64,000 nt of DNA from Paragonimus westermani. Taxonomy: Eukaryota > Platyhelminthes > Trematoda > Plagiorchiida > Troglotrematidae. The notes under the pieces were generated by a model. That model made no database searches, had not been told where the DNA came from, and was given only the letters and a program-made list of their open reading frames with translations. Of this stretch, positions 1-12,800 are shown one piece after another. The stretch spans positions 97,078 through 161,077 of the forward strand of contig QNGE01000880.1 in the NCBI GenBank assembly GCA_008508345.1. The letters are read 5' to 3'. Both the position numbers and the translations under genes were made by a program. The stretch's first letter is position 1. Each line of letters begins with the position of its first letter.

Positions 1-150
1 TGTTGTGAGTATTCATGGTTGTGTGTGGGCTGAGATACTGCCAGGACGCCCAGACCTAGACAGGAGAACGATTAGGGTTCTCAGCCAAAGCCTTTGGCTC
101 AAAAGCCTGTACCACAAGTCAACGGGTGGGCGGCAGTGTACGGGAACTGG
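1..150. repeat. Dispersed repeat, copy of 51846-51975
   Basis: Shares the gatactgccaggac core (about 34-47) and the following 100 nt with 51.9 kb, in the same orientation. The copy is cut by the window edge. Confidence 0.5.
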
Positions 151-359
151 TACACATTTCGGAAAAAATGCCAACCTTCCAACCCCCAACATGGCCTGCC
201 TGGTATGAGTAACTCTGTTGATGTGATCATCACACCGTCCGGTTTAGCTCAATAGGTCACCGAGCTGCGCAAGCCGTCACATCGAGTTAAGCTATAGTCT
301 CGTGCTTCGCTACCTAATCACTCCTACACGGTCAGTAGTGCGACATACAACTCCAGAAG

Positions 360-1990
360 CGCATCTGCTTGCTCCCGTTTGACCTACCTGACAAGGTTTC
401 CGTCGATAGAACAGAAGAAAGACGATGCAGCCTCCCAAAACTCCCGTCTAGTGACATTGCTACCAGTGATTGTCAAAGTAATGGAAAAGCTGACTAACGG
501 TGCCGTAAGAAACCTCTTGAAGAACATGAGGTATACGCACGCCTCCCAACACGGCTTTCCTGAAACTAGGTGACGTCGGATAAATCTCACGGAGACAGTG
601 AGCTGACGATTGCCATGAGCGCTGTCGTACCCACGGATGCATTTTTCATTGATTTCTTCAAAGCATTGCTAAATAAACTTTGAGCGCTGGGCTTCAGGAT
701 TGCCCTGACTGGGTGATTTTTGATCTGTTTCAGATCCGTTTCAATGGAGTCCTCTCATCTAGCATAACATTTTTCATCGGGGTCTCTTAAGGTTCCCTTC
801 CCCGACTTCAACCGTTTATGTTATTCGTTAACTGACTACTCGGCTTTATAAGCACATAAATACTGCCGTGTACAGCGATGTCAAAATCTTTCGTGACATT
901 CACACCTTACAGGATAAAGAGGCACCACAAGGTGATTCAGGTATTTTCTTGCAGTGGGCTGTTTGAAATGTCCCTTAATTCAACACCATCAAATACAAAG
1001 TTGTACGAATTGGATATCAGATGAATATAAGTTATACATGGGGTGGCACTGAGCTGCAGATGTTAATTAAGTGTTATGTCTCTGATTTGTTGAACAGACC
1101 AGTATGTTCAGTCACGTGACTCAAACTGAGAATACAAACGAGCCCCGATGGGATGTTTATCGGCAGGGAAACACGCTGGGTGATGAACGCTTAGAGTGAT
1201 GAGATAGCATAATTAGTCCACGGTAAAGGAAGCACCAGTGATAAGCTACAATGTAAATGAAAAAGCAATGTGAAGGTGCAGTAAATAAATACAACTGTTC
1301 GTTTGGCGGCTGTCTACGTAACACTTAGGCGTCTGCTCTGTGGGCCATCAACACTAATGATCTCTCATTCCATTAAGTATAGCACGCCGGTTCGGAGGGC
1401 GACGTGTAAGATGAACTCGCTTAACCGCCCACTGGACCAGTTCACTCCGGATAAGTTCGGGAAAGTGTTTGCCACACGTCCACCTCGTGTAGGATTTACC
1501 ATTCATGCCTGTGCTTCATTTTTAGACAGGATATTGATATGGTAAAAATGGTTCAACGTGAGGTCGCAAAACGCGTACACAGATTGCTCCAAAAATGTCG
1601 TTCGCACAGACTCCGTATGCTGAGCTTGTTTTGCCTTGAATACCGGCGAGTCCGTGGGGACCTGTTGTATTTCCGCAGGATCTTCGATAATGAGCTGCAC
1701 CTAAGTCGGCACATGTACACAGTGGCACCTACGCACAACCTGCGTTGAGTTGAGACAGCAGTGTGCACGTCTGCGCAAAGAGCGTCGCTTTCCTGTGCGT
1801 TTTGGCCACCCAGTGTTAGCCACCCGCTATCGGAATCGATAGTACGGGTGGCTAACACTCATTCATCTAAACGGCGGCTTGAGAAGCACGTGAAGGAAAA
1901 CTACCCACACAAAACCTTCGAGGTTCTGCTTGTTGCCTTTGGTAGGAGCCTGATTTCGATCAAGCAATCTAATAATTGACTAACCTCTGG
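360..1990 (+). mobile_element. Decayed non-LTR retrotransposon (LINE), reverse transcriptase to 3' end
   Basis: Pieces of one reverse transcriptase appear in the correct order but in changing frames. At about 400-570: SRLVTLLPVIVKVMEKL and HASQHGFPETR (the fingers region S-N-Y-R-P-I-S-L-L-P and Q-H-G-F-R). At about 640-660: FFIDFFKA (the DFxKAFD motif). At about 870-920: SDVKIFRDIHTLQDKEA (the position of the YADD box, catalytic Asp pair lost). At about 1420-1550: LDQFTPDKFGKVFAT and IHACASFLDR. At 1555-1690: MVQREVAKRVHRLL and LEYRRVRGDLLYF (the C-terminal module typical of CR1-like LINEs). Stops and frameshifts throughout mean it is dead. Precise family not assignable by eye. Confidence 0.7.
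1812..1859. repeat. 48-nt near-perfect inverted repeat (hairpin)
   Basis: Arms AGTGTTAGCCACCCG (1812-1826) and CGGGTGGCTAACACT (1845-1859) are exact reverse complements, continued inward by CTATCG / CGATAG (1827-1832 / 1837-1842) with only a 2-nt bulge and a GAAT loop. It lies in the 3' end of the decayed LINE. Confidence 0.85.
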
Positions 1991-3229
1991 TCTATTTGTT
2001 GCTTGTCTGATCGTTGTCTGCCTGTTTACTAGACGCTTGCTGTATGTTCGGTCCTTCATGCAAGTATGAAATATGCCTGATGCTTAGGATACCGCATGAA
2101 GTTTTTTCTCGCTGATCAAACTTTTATTCGTCTTTATTTAAAAATTCAGACGGCAATTTCCGACGAAGCCACCTCGAGAACACGAGATTCTGACTCACCC
2201 CGGTTAAATTCGAAGTTATTGCAAACCCTGTTTTCTGTTTATAGGAGTACATTGGCATTGGAGTTCATGCCGCCCTCCCATAGACCATTTATTATCCAGG
2301 ATCAAATCGTTAACCACTACATAAGGCCCGGAACATCTGAAAACTCAGGTTTCCGGGTCTTTCAATCCACATTGGTGTGTTGTTTTTATACATGTGGAGG
2401 AACCAGCAACCGTCAGACCGTTGTGTGTACACGCAAGCAGTCGCTTTTGATGCAGTCATTTGTCTATGGGATTTTAATGAGTCTGTCGAATTTTAGTTAG
2501 CCGACAGCAGTTGGATAAATTAAAGGCGACACTCCGACGTATTCGGTTGTCTAATACGGTTTTGAACGCACTGCACTGCCACACGTCGCACGCACCCGGG
2601 GATATTCACGCCTGCAGAACGCTCCTTAGAGAACAGGAAGAACTAGGAAAATTATGGTTCGCAGCTGTAGAACCGGCCGTTGGTGTTTCGGCGAATGGTA
2701 ACCACTCTGGAAAGCATGCTCTTGTTGACCCCTATCTTCGGCCTCAGACCAGTCGTGTCCGAAACCCCAGCTTCACATACAGCAATCATCAGTTCACATG
2801 TCACGACATCTGGCAGTCGAGCAGTGATACCTGAAGCCAGAGTGGATGAAGATGTGCACACCGACATTCTAGGCGTCGTGAATAACTCCTCTGAGTTGAG
2901 GTTACTTCGTGAGCATGAAGTTTTCGAAACTGTTTCACCAATGTAGACAGCTGCAGCTCAATATTATGAACAAGGAGGAGAACGTGAATGTTCTGAGAGT
3001 AGGTAGGGCTGACACACGGGGAGGTTGGATTGATCCGTACCTTCCCAATGATAATCATGTGGGATGGGAAAATCCAGTTTCATCTAATACCCTGAATCTG
3101 TTTGGCTGCTTATCTTTCTGCTCCACCAGGTCGCTTACTGTAACCATCATATCGACCACCTACAGGTGACACCGTGTATGATAGTAAGCTGATCACCGCT
3201 TCACCAGGGGTCACTGACCTGGCTTCTGG
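1991..3229. other. Intergenic, no supported gene
   Basis: Several open frames of 70-134 codons exist (longest 2096-2500 plus) but none shows protein-like composition, splice borders with fitting phase, or a motif. Given the LINE fragments on both sides, probably more eroded transposon sequence. Confidence 0.5.
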
Positions 3230-3560
3230 AAATACTGGACGATTTCATTCATTCTGTTTTTGATTTAAGGGCTCTGAACATTCACCTGCGTCTAGGCACC
3301 AAGCAGCGTTATTTCTCCTCACGACTTTCTTCTTCGTAACTATGCTAAATCCCATCGAATGGTACCACGATTTGCAAAGCACGCTTTGGATGTACTGGTC
3401 ACAGACGAGCTTGGTTTGGTGAGGAACCTCAGCGTTGAAGTGCTTGCTGCTTACTGTGATCACTCCACGATTTCATTCAAACTTCATGCCTTTTCCGGGT
3501 TAACTGCTTATCCTTTAGTGTTGCACAGCCATTTCAAATAGACAACACAAGTTTGGACGA
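3230..3560 (+). mobile_element. LINE endonuclease fragment (CR1-like)
   Basis: In one frame or with one shift the translation shows HRMVPRFAKHALDVLV, TDELGLVRNLSVEVL and CDHSTISFKL. This is the C-terminal part of an apurinic-type LINE endonuclease: ...TR-x-R...LDLVLT(D/N)...V...(S)DH...(I/V)xF. The catalytic SDH has decayed to CDH. Lacking a reverse transcriptase on its 3' side, it is a truncated insertion separate from the one at 0.36-1.99 kb. Confidence 0.55.
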
Positions 3561-6523
3561 TCACTTTGTGGAGGCTTTTCAGAACTGACCGCCCTCATCC
3601 TCCGTAGAAATGTTCTGACAATTCACTGAGGCCACTGTTGACACTGTGACCAGTTTGTTCGTTCCAATGAGGAATAACACAAGTAATAAGTCATCTCTTG
3701 GTATTCGCTGTTATACCAAAATATTACTTGTGACAAGTGAGCTGCCTGCATACGGTTCAAGCTTACCCAGAGGGAGAACGCTTTCAGTGAATATAAGCCT
3801 ATGGGAAATAGGTGTAATGATACTATCTGTAGTGACATACTCGAATTTCAATCCTTTACAATATCCAGCTAATCTAAAAATGCCTCAGTCAACCCAGACG
3901 TTCCTAACCCTCCTACAGATTCTGGCCTGACGAACAACCAAATCTGTTAATGAAACGCCTGAAAAGGTGTTCTTAGAAAGTGCTACCGAAGCTCCCACGC
4001 ACGCCGGTAATGATCGTTCTTTGCGAAGCGTTCCAGAATGCCATGGATTATTCCGTTTCTTCTCATCTTGGTGGCAAGTTTATTGTGCATTGCGATATGT
4101 CAGATTACACTGGCCATAGATCCCTTGTTTTCATTTCCTAAGGGATTTCACTTTGTTGTTTCACTCTATTCTATCGGGGCACAAATATCCTATGGTTAGG
4201 TGGTCCTCGACCTGTGCAACAACTCCATTCCTTTCTTCTCAGAACAGAGCCCTTTGCCGAGTCTATTCGACATGCTCTTATTATCGGTAGTAAGCTGTAC
4301 TTTACTACCTAACATTCAGCTGATCCACCTCCTTTTCTTCACATGTAACCCCCATGAAATCATCCAAACTCCTAACCTGGCCTCATCCTCTGTTTCCCTT
4401 TGTACACTCAGTTTGTTTATGAAATTCACGGATGGTTCCACGGCCGGCCGACTCAGCGGTTAGTATTGTATAATTTTAGAAGGCATGCAAGTGTTGGGTA
4501 TGCTGGGCAGTGGGGTTTCCATGTGGGAGTAGATGTTGGCGTTGCTTGTGTAAACTATGAAAAATGAATAAATATAGATTTTTTTCCCTAGTAACCGCAA
4601 AAAACCTCTAGTATGCGGTGCACTGACAGAGCTGAACAAAAGGGAAGGTAGTTAACCTGTATAATCCGGGTTCCTGAATTGTCGAGTGAGGGACTTACCA
4701 GACGATAAGGACCGTTGACTGAAACGAATTAAAAGTATATAATCAGGTATGTTTACCTGCACCCAACACAATCATCATGTGATATTTGAAGCCCGACTGT
4801 GTTTACGTTGACGGCTTACCATGGTGGATCAGCCGGTACATTTGCGGTCACATGCATCGGAGCACCACATAATCACACTTCACCTGCACGGTTTTCTCTC
4901 ATTTATAATCTTTGGACATCCGTTCGAAGCGTTGTCCTTCAGGTGTTGCACCCCAAACTCACATCCCTTTGCGATCTGGGAGTTTCATTATACCACAGCA
5001 GACTCACATGAACGACTTCATCTATCTTTACCTCGGAAGACCAAGGTTTCGCCTACCTTACTCTTACTGTTCACCATCTGATTCGAGATCTGCTCCCCAA
5101 TTGTCCGGAGTTTGTATGGCAGCCAACAAACCTGGTTGTATACCAACACTGAACCAGTCCTACTCATCTGTTCGATTAAATTTTCTGGGCCGTGTACGAA
5201 CACCGGATGCTTGCACACATATTCTATCTTGCGGATATCGTACGTTTTGTTGTTATGGTTTCTTTTCTTTCTTAGCTGTCGCGCAATAACGTGGATAGCA
5301 CCATAACTACAGACAAGGAGCTTAGTTTTCCTTTTCAAACTGAGGTCTTCCAGACGTGCTTTCTAAGGTGTCCACTGTTATTGATGGCCTCGATAGTACG
5401 GGTTTGCAAACTGTCTGTCGGTCTATCGACGGGCCTGCCAATAACTCTTCATCTAAACGACCGAAGTTTGAGCACCTGTTTAGGTTGTTTTGATTGATAC
5501 ATATTTCAGTTGTAGGCTTTGCGCATCCTCCGGGCGAAGGCTGTAAAGAGGGATTTATCTTACTAGTGTTAATTTCTAATCCGAATTTTATTGCCGCGGG
5601 ATCTGTACCTAGAGTTTCATTTTCAAACATGGTAGAAAGTAATGCGTCATACAGAAACCTGTCTGTGCAACCCGGCAACATGCACAAAGTGGTCGTTTCG
5701 CCACCAGCTTCGCCAGTGGGACCCGTCTCTCAACAAATATCGTTCACTTTTGGATTGTGCTTTGTCGTCGCTCCTGCTCGCTTTGCTTTAGCGTTCGCCA
5801 AGTAATCATCCGTTTGTCATTTTGCGATAGTTAATTCAAAGTTAATCCAAAAGGATGTGAGAAACGCTTCACAACATTATTATCGGTTGGTTTGTTTAGG
5901 TTGTTACAGGGGCTGGAGTATGATGAGCACCGGACAGAAATCCCAACATCTGTGTGAGTGTTACTGACTACAGCGGCACTGTTGGCAGTATACATAATTG
6001 GGTTCTTGGTTAAGCAGTGATGATACTGACTACCGTACATACATCCTTAGATTTGAATTACGAACAACGACAGTTATTACGTCGTTGGAGGTTGCTGTGG
6101 CTCAGTTTTGTAATGAGAGTTTCAGTGACTGTTAATTCCCTGTATACTACTTAAAGGAGCATGATAGGGACGAATGAGCTGTGCGAAATTATCTTCCAGT
6201 ATAAATTGTCTATGTTGTACTTTGACAAGTTGAGGTTATTGATTCACTGTTGTGGTTGTAAATATTGGATAGTGTAGCATTCGATAGCCTCAGTATTCAC
6301 ACGTATTCCGGCTCACCCCAACTGTTGATCCCTAATGTCTTGCTCGTTCATTTCATACAACTTATGTTTCACCGCTATTGACTTTTACTTCTATTCAATT
6401 GTGGCAAATTGCAGCTGTTCGCACTTGTATTGGGTTGTTATTTTTAATTCTACAACTAATCTATCACAACAGTTTCATTATTACTTATGTTTCACCTCAT
6501 TTTCCTATTTCCTTGATTTTTAG
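3561..6523. other. Region upstream of the AKNA-like gene
   Basis: Apart from the LINE fragment at 5370-5690 I see nothing firm. A pyrimidine-rich tract ending in tag at 6523 marks the start of the first supported exon. Any 5' UTR exon and the promoter must lie here or further upstream; I cannot point to a TATA box or initiator with confidence. Confidence 0.4.
5370..5690 (-). mobile_element. LINE reverse transcriptase fragment (RTE-like), minus strand
   Basis: The minus-strand frame 5687-5322 is open for 121 codons and shows DPAAIKFGLEINTSK (the conserved (I/V)GLxIN-x-x-KTK motif) and then SNFGRLDEELLAGPSID, the FGRL-x-(E/D)-x-x-W...I-x-x-x-TK thumb region. The segment between the motifs is shortened, and the preceding catalytic YADD box is not recognisable. 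A part of the same sequence (about 5390-5485) recurs at about 1837-1890. Confidence 0.55.
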
Positions 6524-6576
6524 GCTGTGATTCACCCCATCATTTGTTACCTATTTTGGTTATTTTTTCGACAATA

Positions 6577-6837
6577 ATGACAAGTCGTATATCACCCGGT
6601 GCTGCCTGCGATCCCACCGGAAGTGAAATATCGAACAATGATAGTTTACTTCAGGAGTTTCAGGATTTCGAGGCACAGATTTATTCAAGAGATTTCCAGG
6701 CTTATCAACAAGTCAGGGATAATATCTTGAGTAATCATCTCTCACCACCACAGCAAGTCCGACCTGACGCTTTACATAATGCCTCTTACGATCCCAAACT
6801 GTGCCAGTTTGGTGAGGTTGCGTCGGACCAGGATGAG
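6577..6837 (+). CDS. AKNA: AKNA-like gene, exon 1 (first coding part)
   Basis: Encodes residues 1-87, starting MTSRISPGAACDP and continuing through an acidic, Gln-rich probable helix (LLQEFQDFEAQIYS). It ends in phase 0 at GATGAG before donor gtactt. The ATG at 6577 has A at -3. The frame stays open upstream to a good acceptor (pyrimidine-rich tract then ttttag) at 6523, so the exon itself probably begins at 6524. The 53 nt before the ATG are then either 5' UTR, a spliced-leader addition site (flatworms trans-splice many mRNAs), or coding sequence joined to an unseen upstream exon. The donor is real-looking because the frame runs on for only 28 codons past it into sequence of unlike character. 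Confidence 0.6.
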
Positions 6838-9800
6838 GTACTTTCATACTGTTCTGTATCGATGTTAATTTTCCACGTTTTTTCCGTGATATATTATGCT
6901 TCACATACATCCTCAAGGTGACATGTATCCCTTAGTCTCAAAGTTTCGAACGTTAGTATTCAATTTACATTTCATGTATGTTGCCACCTTATTGAATGTC
7001 ATCCTTCGTTATGGTTGAGTTTTCTCGATCTCCCAAGACTGCACGTTCGCTCCAAGTCTTTTGCCTACTAACACAATACTACCTTGGTGGATAGCCTGTT
7101 TGATTTCCCAAACTAATTACAGGGTGGTATTACGAAGCAGAGCAACATAAGTATTGTGTTCTGTGATCAAAATCCATCGGAAACACGACCCGTTTCTTGC
7201 TTGTTGCCACTCGTCAGGTATGCGTATCAGGTGAACCTCAACCACCCATGCTACTTTAGGGACGTTATTTATCGAACGTAAGTTATTTTTGTCGCCTATC
7301 AAGTTCATCCTCATTTCCTGCAAGTGATGTTGAAATCTGCATTCGTCTGCGAACTCCACCAAGCTTGAGGCAAGGACAAAAGTAACTCGTGTACAGGTTG
7401 TTAACTCCAAAAGGCGGTACGTTTATTTTCCCCTATTGCATGATGAACTAGGGACTAGGTACGTGTGCTTTCTGATGGCTGACATTTGACAATCAGACGG
7501 TATCAGTGTTGGTTTAAACATTCTCACTATGTAAGTTCCAAAGACTTACTGGCTTTCTGTTATGCTCGGGGGCCATGTTCATTCGACTTAGCTTTGACAG
7601 TGAGTGACACTATGGTAGTTAAATTAATACACACAAAGTCATAGGCAAGAACAGTCAACTTTCTAACTTAGTGCGGACTGACTGATTCTGTTGCTAGTTT
7701 GTGCATCCAGTTTTTGTGTTTCACGAGTTCCTTAGAAACCTTCTCTGTTAGACATACTAACCGTGAAAGGGGTATTGGAAATTTTTGTTCTTCTTACCGG
7801 GTTTGTCCTTAGCTTTTAATATAAAGTAGCTATAAAGTTTTTTAAGTGACTAATTTGGGTCACCTATTTGATAGGCTTTTAATAGAACAAATTGTGGAAC
7901 ATTTAAACTAAAGCAAGGTGGTCGTTTAATCGTGTTATTTATCGTGACACTGATTACCAGTCGAAGCGGCGTACGCCAGTAAATCGCAATCTTGTATTTC
8001 ATTTTGATAACCTGTTTTTCCATACCTTGCAAGGACATGGTAACGGAAGGTGGCAGATTGGAAGGGAAGCCTGTATGTCAATCAACTTCTGCCCTTTTCT
8101 CCGTGTGCTCCAATCTGGCTGATCAGTCATTCTGCGTTAAAAGTGATTTCCGGAATTCATCCGTAAGCACTTTAGTTAATTATTATAAGACACGTCTGGT
8201 GAATAGTGGGTATTTTTACTCTCTCCTTCGTTATCTGTTGGTAAAATGTTCACTACTTGAGTTTTAAATGTTAAAATCACTCAGGACGCGTTCGTCTGTG
8301 GTGTTTTGACCTAGCACGATTGGCAGCATCCTTGCCTGGATTAACTCGTTATAGTGACCGAGACCGGTGGAAACTCGCGCACATATGCGGTTGTCTGTTG
8401 CTTGCGCTACACCATTTGTGATCCGTCCCACGCATCACTATCGAGTTTAAAACCAAAAGACGTTTGAGTGTAGAGCTTTCTGGCACTGGTGGCCAAATTA
8501 GGTTCATCAAATGATAAGCTAAAGTGAAAGCCCTTTTTTAGAAACATAAATAAATGAATCCACTTGCAGTATCAGAACTTGTAGAACAAACGAAATGGAA
8601 AGCATGGTCTTACTTAACTACTGATGAAGTTCAACTGTGGGAGTAGTTGTTGGTGGGATTCATGTGGGATAGGCAACGTAAACAGATGAAATTTGTGAGT
8701 AAGTAAACAGGCATATTCAGAAGAAGTTGTGGCAAGAAAGGTGAATAATAGAAACTGTAACATGGTCTGGTTTCTTGAAATGAGAGGGCCTGCTTTACCA
8801 AACACCGAGCTCTCGCTGGTTTCCATGACTAAGGAGACTATAATTATGTTGGTTGCTTGCACCTAATGACCTCGCCGTAACTTTGTTGACGGTTTTCTCT
8901 TCGTGTATTGCTGGCCAACCAGTCCGAGACGGTCGACTGATTTCGCTGCCGTACGCGACACATCATCACACCATTACGTCACCGCGTTTGTTCACACATG
9001 GGGACTATCAGCGACAGTGTATGCACTATCATAAAGCTTCTCTCGCTTCGTGTGTGCGCATCCAGATCTGCCTTGTTCGGACCTATTCTGATTTGTTGTG
9101 AAGATGTCTTTCAGGTGGGAACGTAAGCTCTGGATCACCTGGTTTGTTCGTGGATGTTTCAGAATGGTTTCAGAACCATTAAAACTCTGTTCCTTTCCCC
9201 ACGTCTTGCGCGTGCATTTGGTCGTTTGCACTATTCGGTCCTCGTGTTTTGCGAGTGAATGTTCCGACGACCGAGTGGGCGTGTATTCCCTCCACGTTGC
9301 ACGTTCAGCGCACACCTTTGGTAGTCACCCAAGATTTTGATAAAAATCCTTACCAGGGCTATAACGTGTGCGGCGGACACACACCGACCCAGCTTCCGGA
9401 CGGATTCGTTTGACGCATTCTCTCGTACAACAGCTGATCGAATGGTCGGTCAGTATGCTCCCTTTTGATGTGTGAGCGGGCGTTCACGTGGTTGAGCTTG
9501 TCGGTGTTGCAGAGTGCATTTGATTATCAAACCGCATTCCCTTACTGATGGTTCGTCGGCATCTGAACGTACCTGCGAAACATCTGGCACAAATACACAG
9601 GGAGTTTTACGACATGCCCTGAACATAAAACTGGTAAATGGCAAACAACAGTGAACTCAGGCACTACTGTTTGTCCTTTTCCGTCCAATCTGGCATCGCC
9701 TCTTGTCATAGTTTTGTTGAATTATTGGGCTACTAACGAGGTGAGCAAACTTGGACATCAGTTTTAAATGTTTCGAGGGCAAACTATGTTCTGTTCATCG

Positions 9801-12800
9801 CACCACTCTTTCGACTGACATCGGGCTCCACAGTTATAGTTCTGTGAACCTCACAACGAAATATTCCGATCGTTATCCTCGAAGATGTGTTGCGAATGTT
9901 GACCTCGCTGTACTCTAGTTAACGTGTGCACAAGTCAACTCGTTAGCGGTTCTTCTCAATCAGGCTGGTCGTTTTCAGTTATTCCTACTTTTTTTTAATA
10001 GCTTGCGGTTTGCGAATCAGCTACATACCGAAATCGTCGAGGCCCTTGACCTGTCATAGTGTTAGCTAGTATACAAATTTCATTTTTAATTGGGAAATGT
10101 GAAGTCCGATCCCGCAGATTGTAGTACCTTTTGGAATTCCATCTTCTCGGTAGCTTAAAAAAAATCGAACTGTTTTTTATATAAAGTTAGGTGACAGTAT
10201 CCAGTATTTTATTCGATGTGATTGGATACGTGGATGTTACTGGCGGTGTGTTATTCCCCAAGTTGGTTACTTATTTTTGCTGACGTTCAACCACCGTGCT
10301 AGATACCATCATCAATGCAGCTTGCTTGCGTGTGACCTAGTTCACAGTGTCTACACGTTGGCAGGCTAACCAGTCAAATCGAAGACCAACAAAATCAACA
10401 CTATAAAATTGGTTGTATCTGTAAGCCTATCTATCTGTTGCTTGATTGCCTACTTCATTTCTGCATAAACCCTGTATCCTCAAGTTTGGTTGCACCTAGC
10501 TAGTCCAAAAACCAAGTTTATTTTTCCTACAACCTTGATGGCTCTCATTGAAACCTAAACACTTACCTACTTGTTGCATTGTCACTCGTGTTCTATAAAG
10601 TGTTAATTAGTCCAAAACAAATATCCAGAAGTACGTGCTTTATATTTACTTGACCAGGCTCGTTTGCTGTAGCTCCCTGGATGTCCTGCTGTACATGTCC
10701 CAAATTGAACACATAGACAATCGTTTTTCCATGATTCCTCTGGCTTGGTCCCTCCGAAGATTAGTTTACAGTCGTTGTTCTGAAAGTTTGAAGATACAGA
10801 GAGAAGACGGACACTGGACTACCTCATTAGTACCAAACAACAATATCCAGGAATATGTGCAAGACTAGTAGTGTGCGGGGAAGGACAGAAAAGTAAACAT
10901 CAAACTGGGAAGATGACGCTGTGTGTTGTATTATAAAGTTTACAAACAATTGTTTTCGATATACGTAACGCTGGCTTGAGGCGATTAATCGCAAGTGTCT
11001 CAGCGATGCACAAAACTCGGGATTATTGTGATGCGTCATAACCCTAAGTATCTATTGGAGAATGATATGGAGTTTTTTTTGGTGGATCGCTTTTTTCATC
11101 ATTAGCATGAAAAAATCTGTAAGTGTCGGCTCCAACAGGCTCCTCATGGCGACTTTACTTGTGTGAACAACGCATATTCTGTAAATTAAGGTTGTTCTCC
11201 GTGTATACTAGTGGAATGTGTTCCAGTAGACCTGCTCGAATCTTAACATCAAAGCCTTCGTTGTCAGCTAGATTGCTGTTGCTTTACGCATTGGGGATTT
11301 CGCAAACAGCGACTGAACGTCTACTGAACCCGCGAATTTTTCTGATGAGTTGGCTTTGTCGGAGCTTTCAATCAAACCGAACGATTGTCGGGTTTACTGG
11401 TCTAGTACGGTATTTTTGCAGCCATTCGATATTTCTTGTCTTGTGGTCTTTCAGCCCGTCATCCTACCCTAATAGTGTTTTACTTATTCCCGGTTATAGG
11501 GGCAAAATGAAATGTTAGCATGTACGAGTGTCTGTTTCCCCACTGCTATGTTCAAACTTTTGAAACGTAGCAACTGTTTTAACTCTTAACGTTTATTTTC
11601 AAGAGCCAGATCGGTGTATCTTTTGACCGTGCGCATTCGTTTCTTGTTCTCGAGTTATTGTGCTACCTGCACGAGCCGATCTATCCTCGGGCAATATTTC
11701 CGTTTTTCTCGTTCACCTCACTTAAATCACCCGATGGTTTCCTTGATTTAACACATACCTCATCGATTCTTTGGTTTTATACGATTTTTCTATTTACATG
11801 TGTTTTGCGTTTTTCCACAGATCATGAACGCATCCCCTCTTCTGTGTACGAACGTACTCCCTTCATCCCATTCAATGAATAATCTTAATGACAGATGTCT
11901 CTTCAGAGGTAATGCCCATGGGCGATCAACTCCCGTAATGCTGAACGCTTTTTCATCTGCACACATACGAAAAGATCGATCGATAAATCCCACCACATAT
12001 CTTTCCGATAGAAAGGTTTCAGATGCACATGAACCAATGTATCTTAATTCTCCTCCCTCTGATGCTAGGGAGCAGCTAGAACTGGTAAATCCGCATCGAG
12101 TGATATCACACGCTGAAGAAGATCCGATTGAAACACATGATCTAGTGATCGCTCAAATGCAGACCAATGGTGTGATGTGGGCACCACTGGCTGACCAAAA
12201 TCGCCAACAGACTTGTACAAATTTGTTAGCCTCTCATATCCGTTCCGACAATCTTAGATGGCATTCTGTTGAAATTGAGGAAGATCAAGTAAGTTTTTTG
12301 AGATTGGTTATTTTTTTGAACGACATTTTGCTCTCGTGAACTGCGGGTTGTTAATCAATTCTGGATCTTAAAAAGTTGTACATAGCTTGTTTGATTTACT
12401 TATGAGGAGCGATAGGTATAATCTGAAATACAACACAGAAAAATACTGCGGGTTTTGTTCTGTAGTGTTCTTATGGTTTCATCCTAAACTGTTGCCAACA
12501 AGTTTGTTGATTTTTAGCGACCAGTCAGTCCCCTGAGTACCCTGCGATAAGATAGCGTACTTTCCCGCGTGCAATTCTAAGCTTAAGTTCAGGTTTATTT
12601 AGTAGTTTATGCTGCACCATTGTAATCTGCTTTCGAATTTAGTATACAGTTTGTCGCTTGAAGTTCTAGATTAACTTGTCCCTATCTCGTACTGTAACCA
12701 TTAAGTGATGTCTAGTAAATCGTTTTTTGTTCAGTTTCGTTCAGCCGATCACGTGTTGTAGTTGCTCATAGTAATCACTCTAACAGTATTTAGGATGGAA

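Noticed and set aside
2096..2500. 134-codon plus-strand frame
   Set aside because: No domain, mixed composition and no splice or promoter support; lies between LINE remains, so probably chance openness.
5494..5805. 103-codon plus-strand frame at 5.5-5.8 kb
   Set aside because: Antisense to a recognisable reverse transcriptase fragment on the minus strand.
11340..11375. Hammerhead ribozyme suggested by CTGATGAG
   Set aside because: The GAAA core and the third stem are missing; only the CTGATGA word is present.
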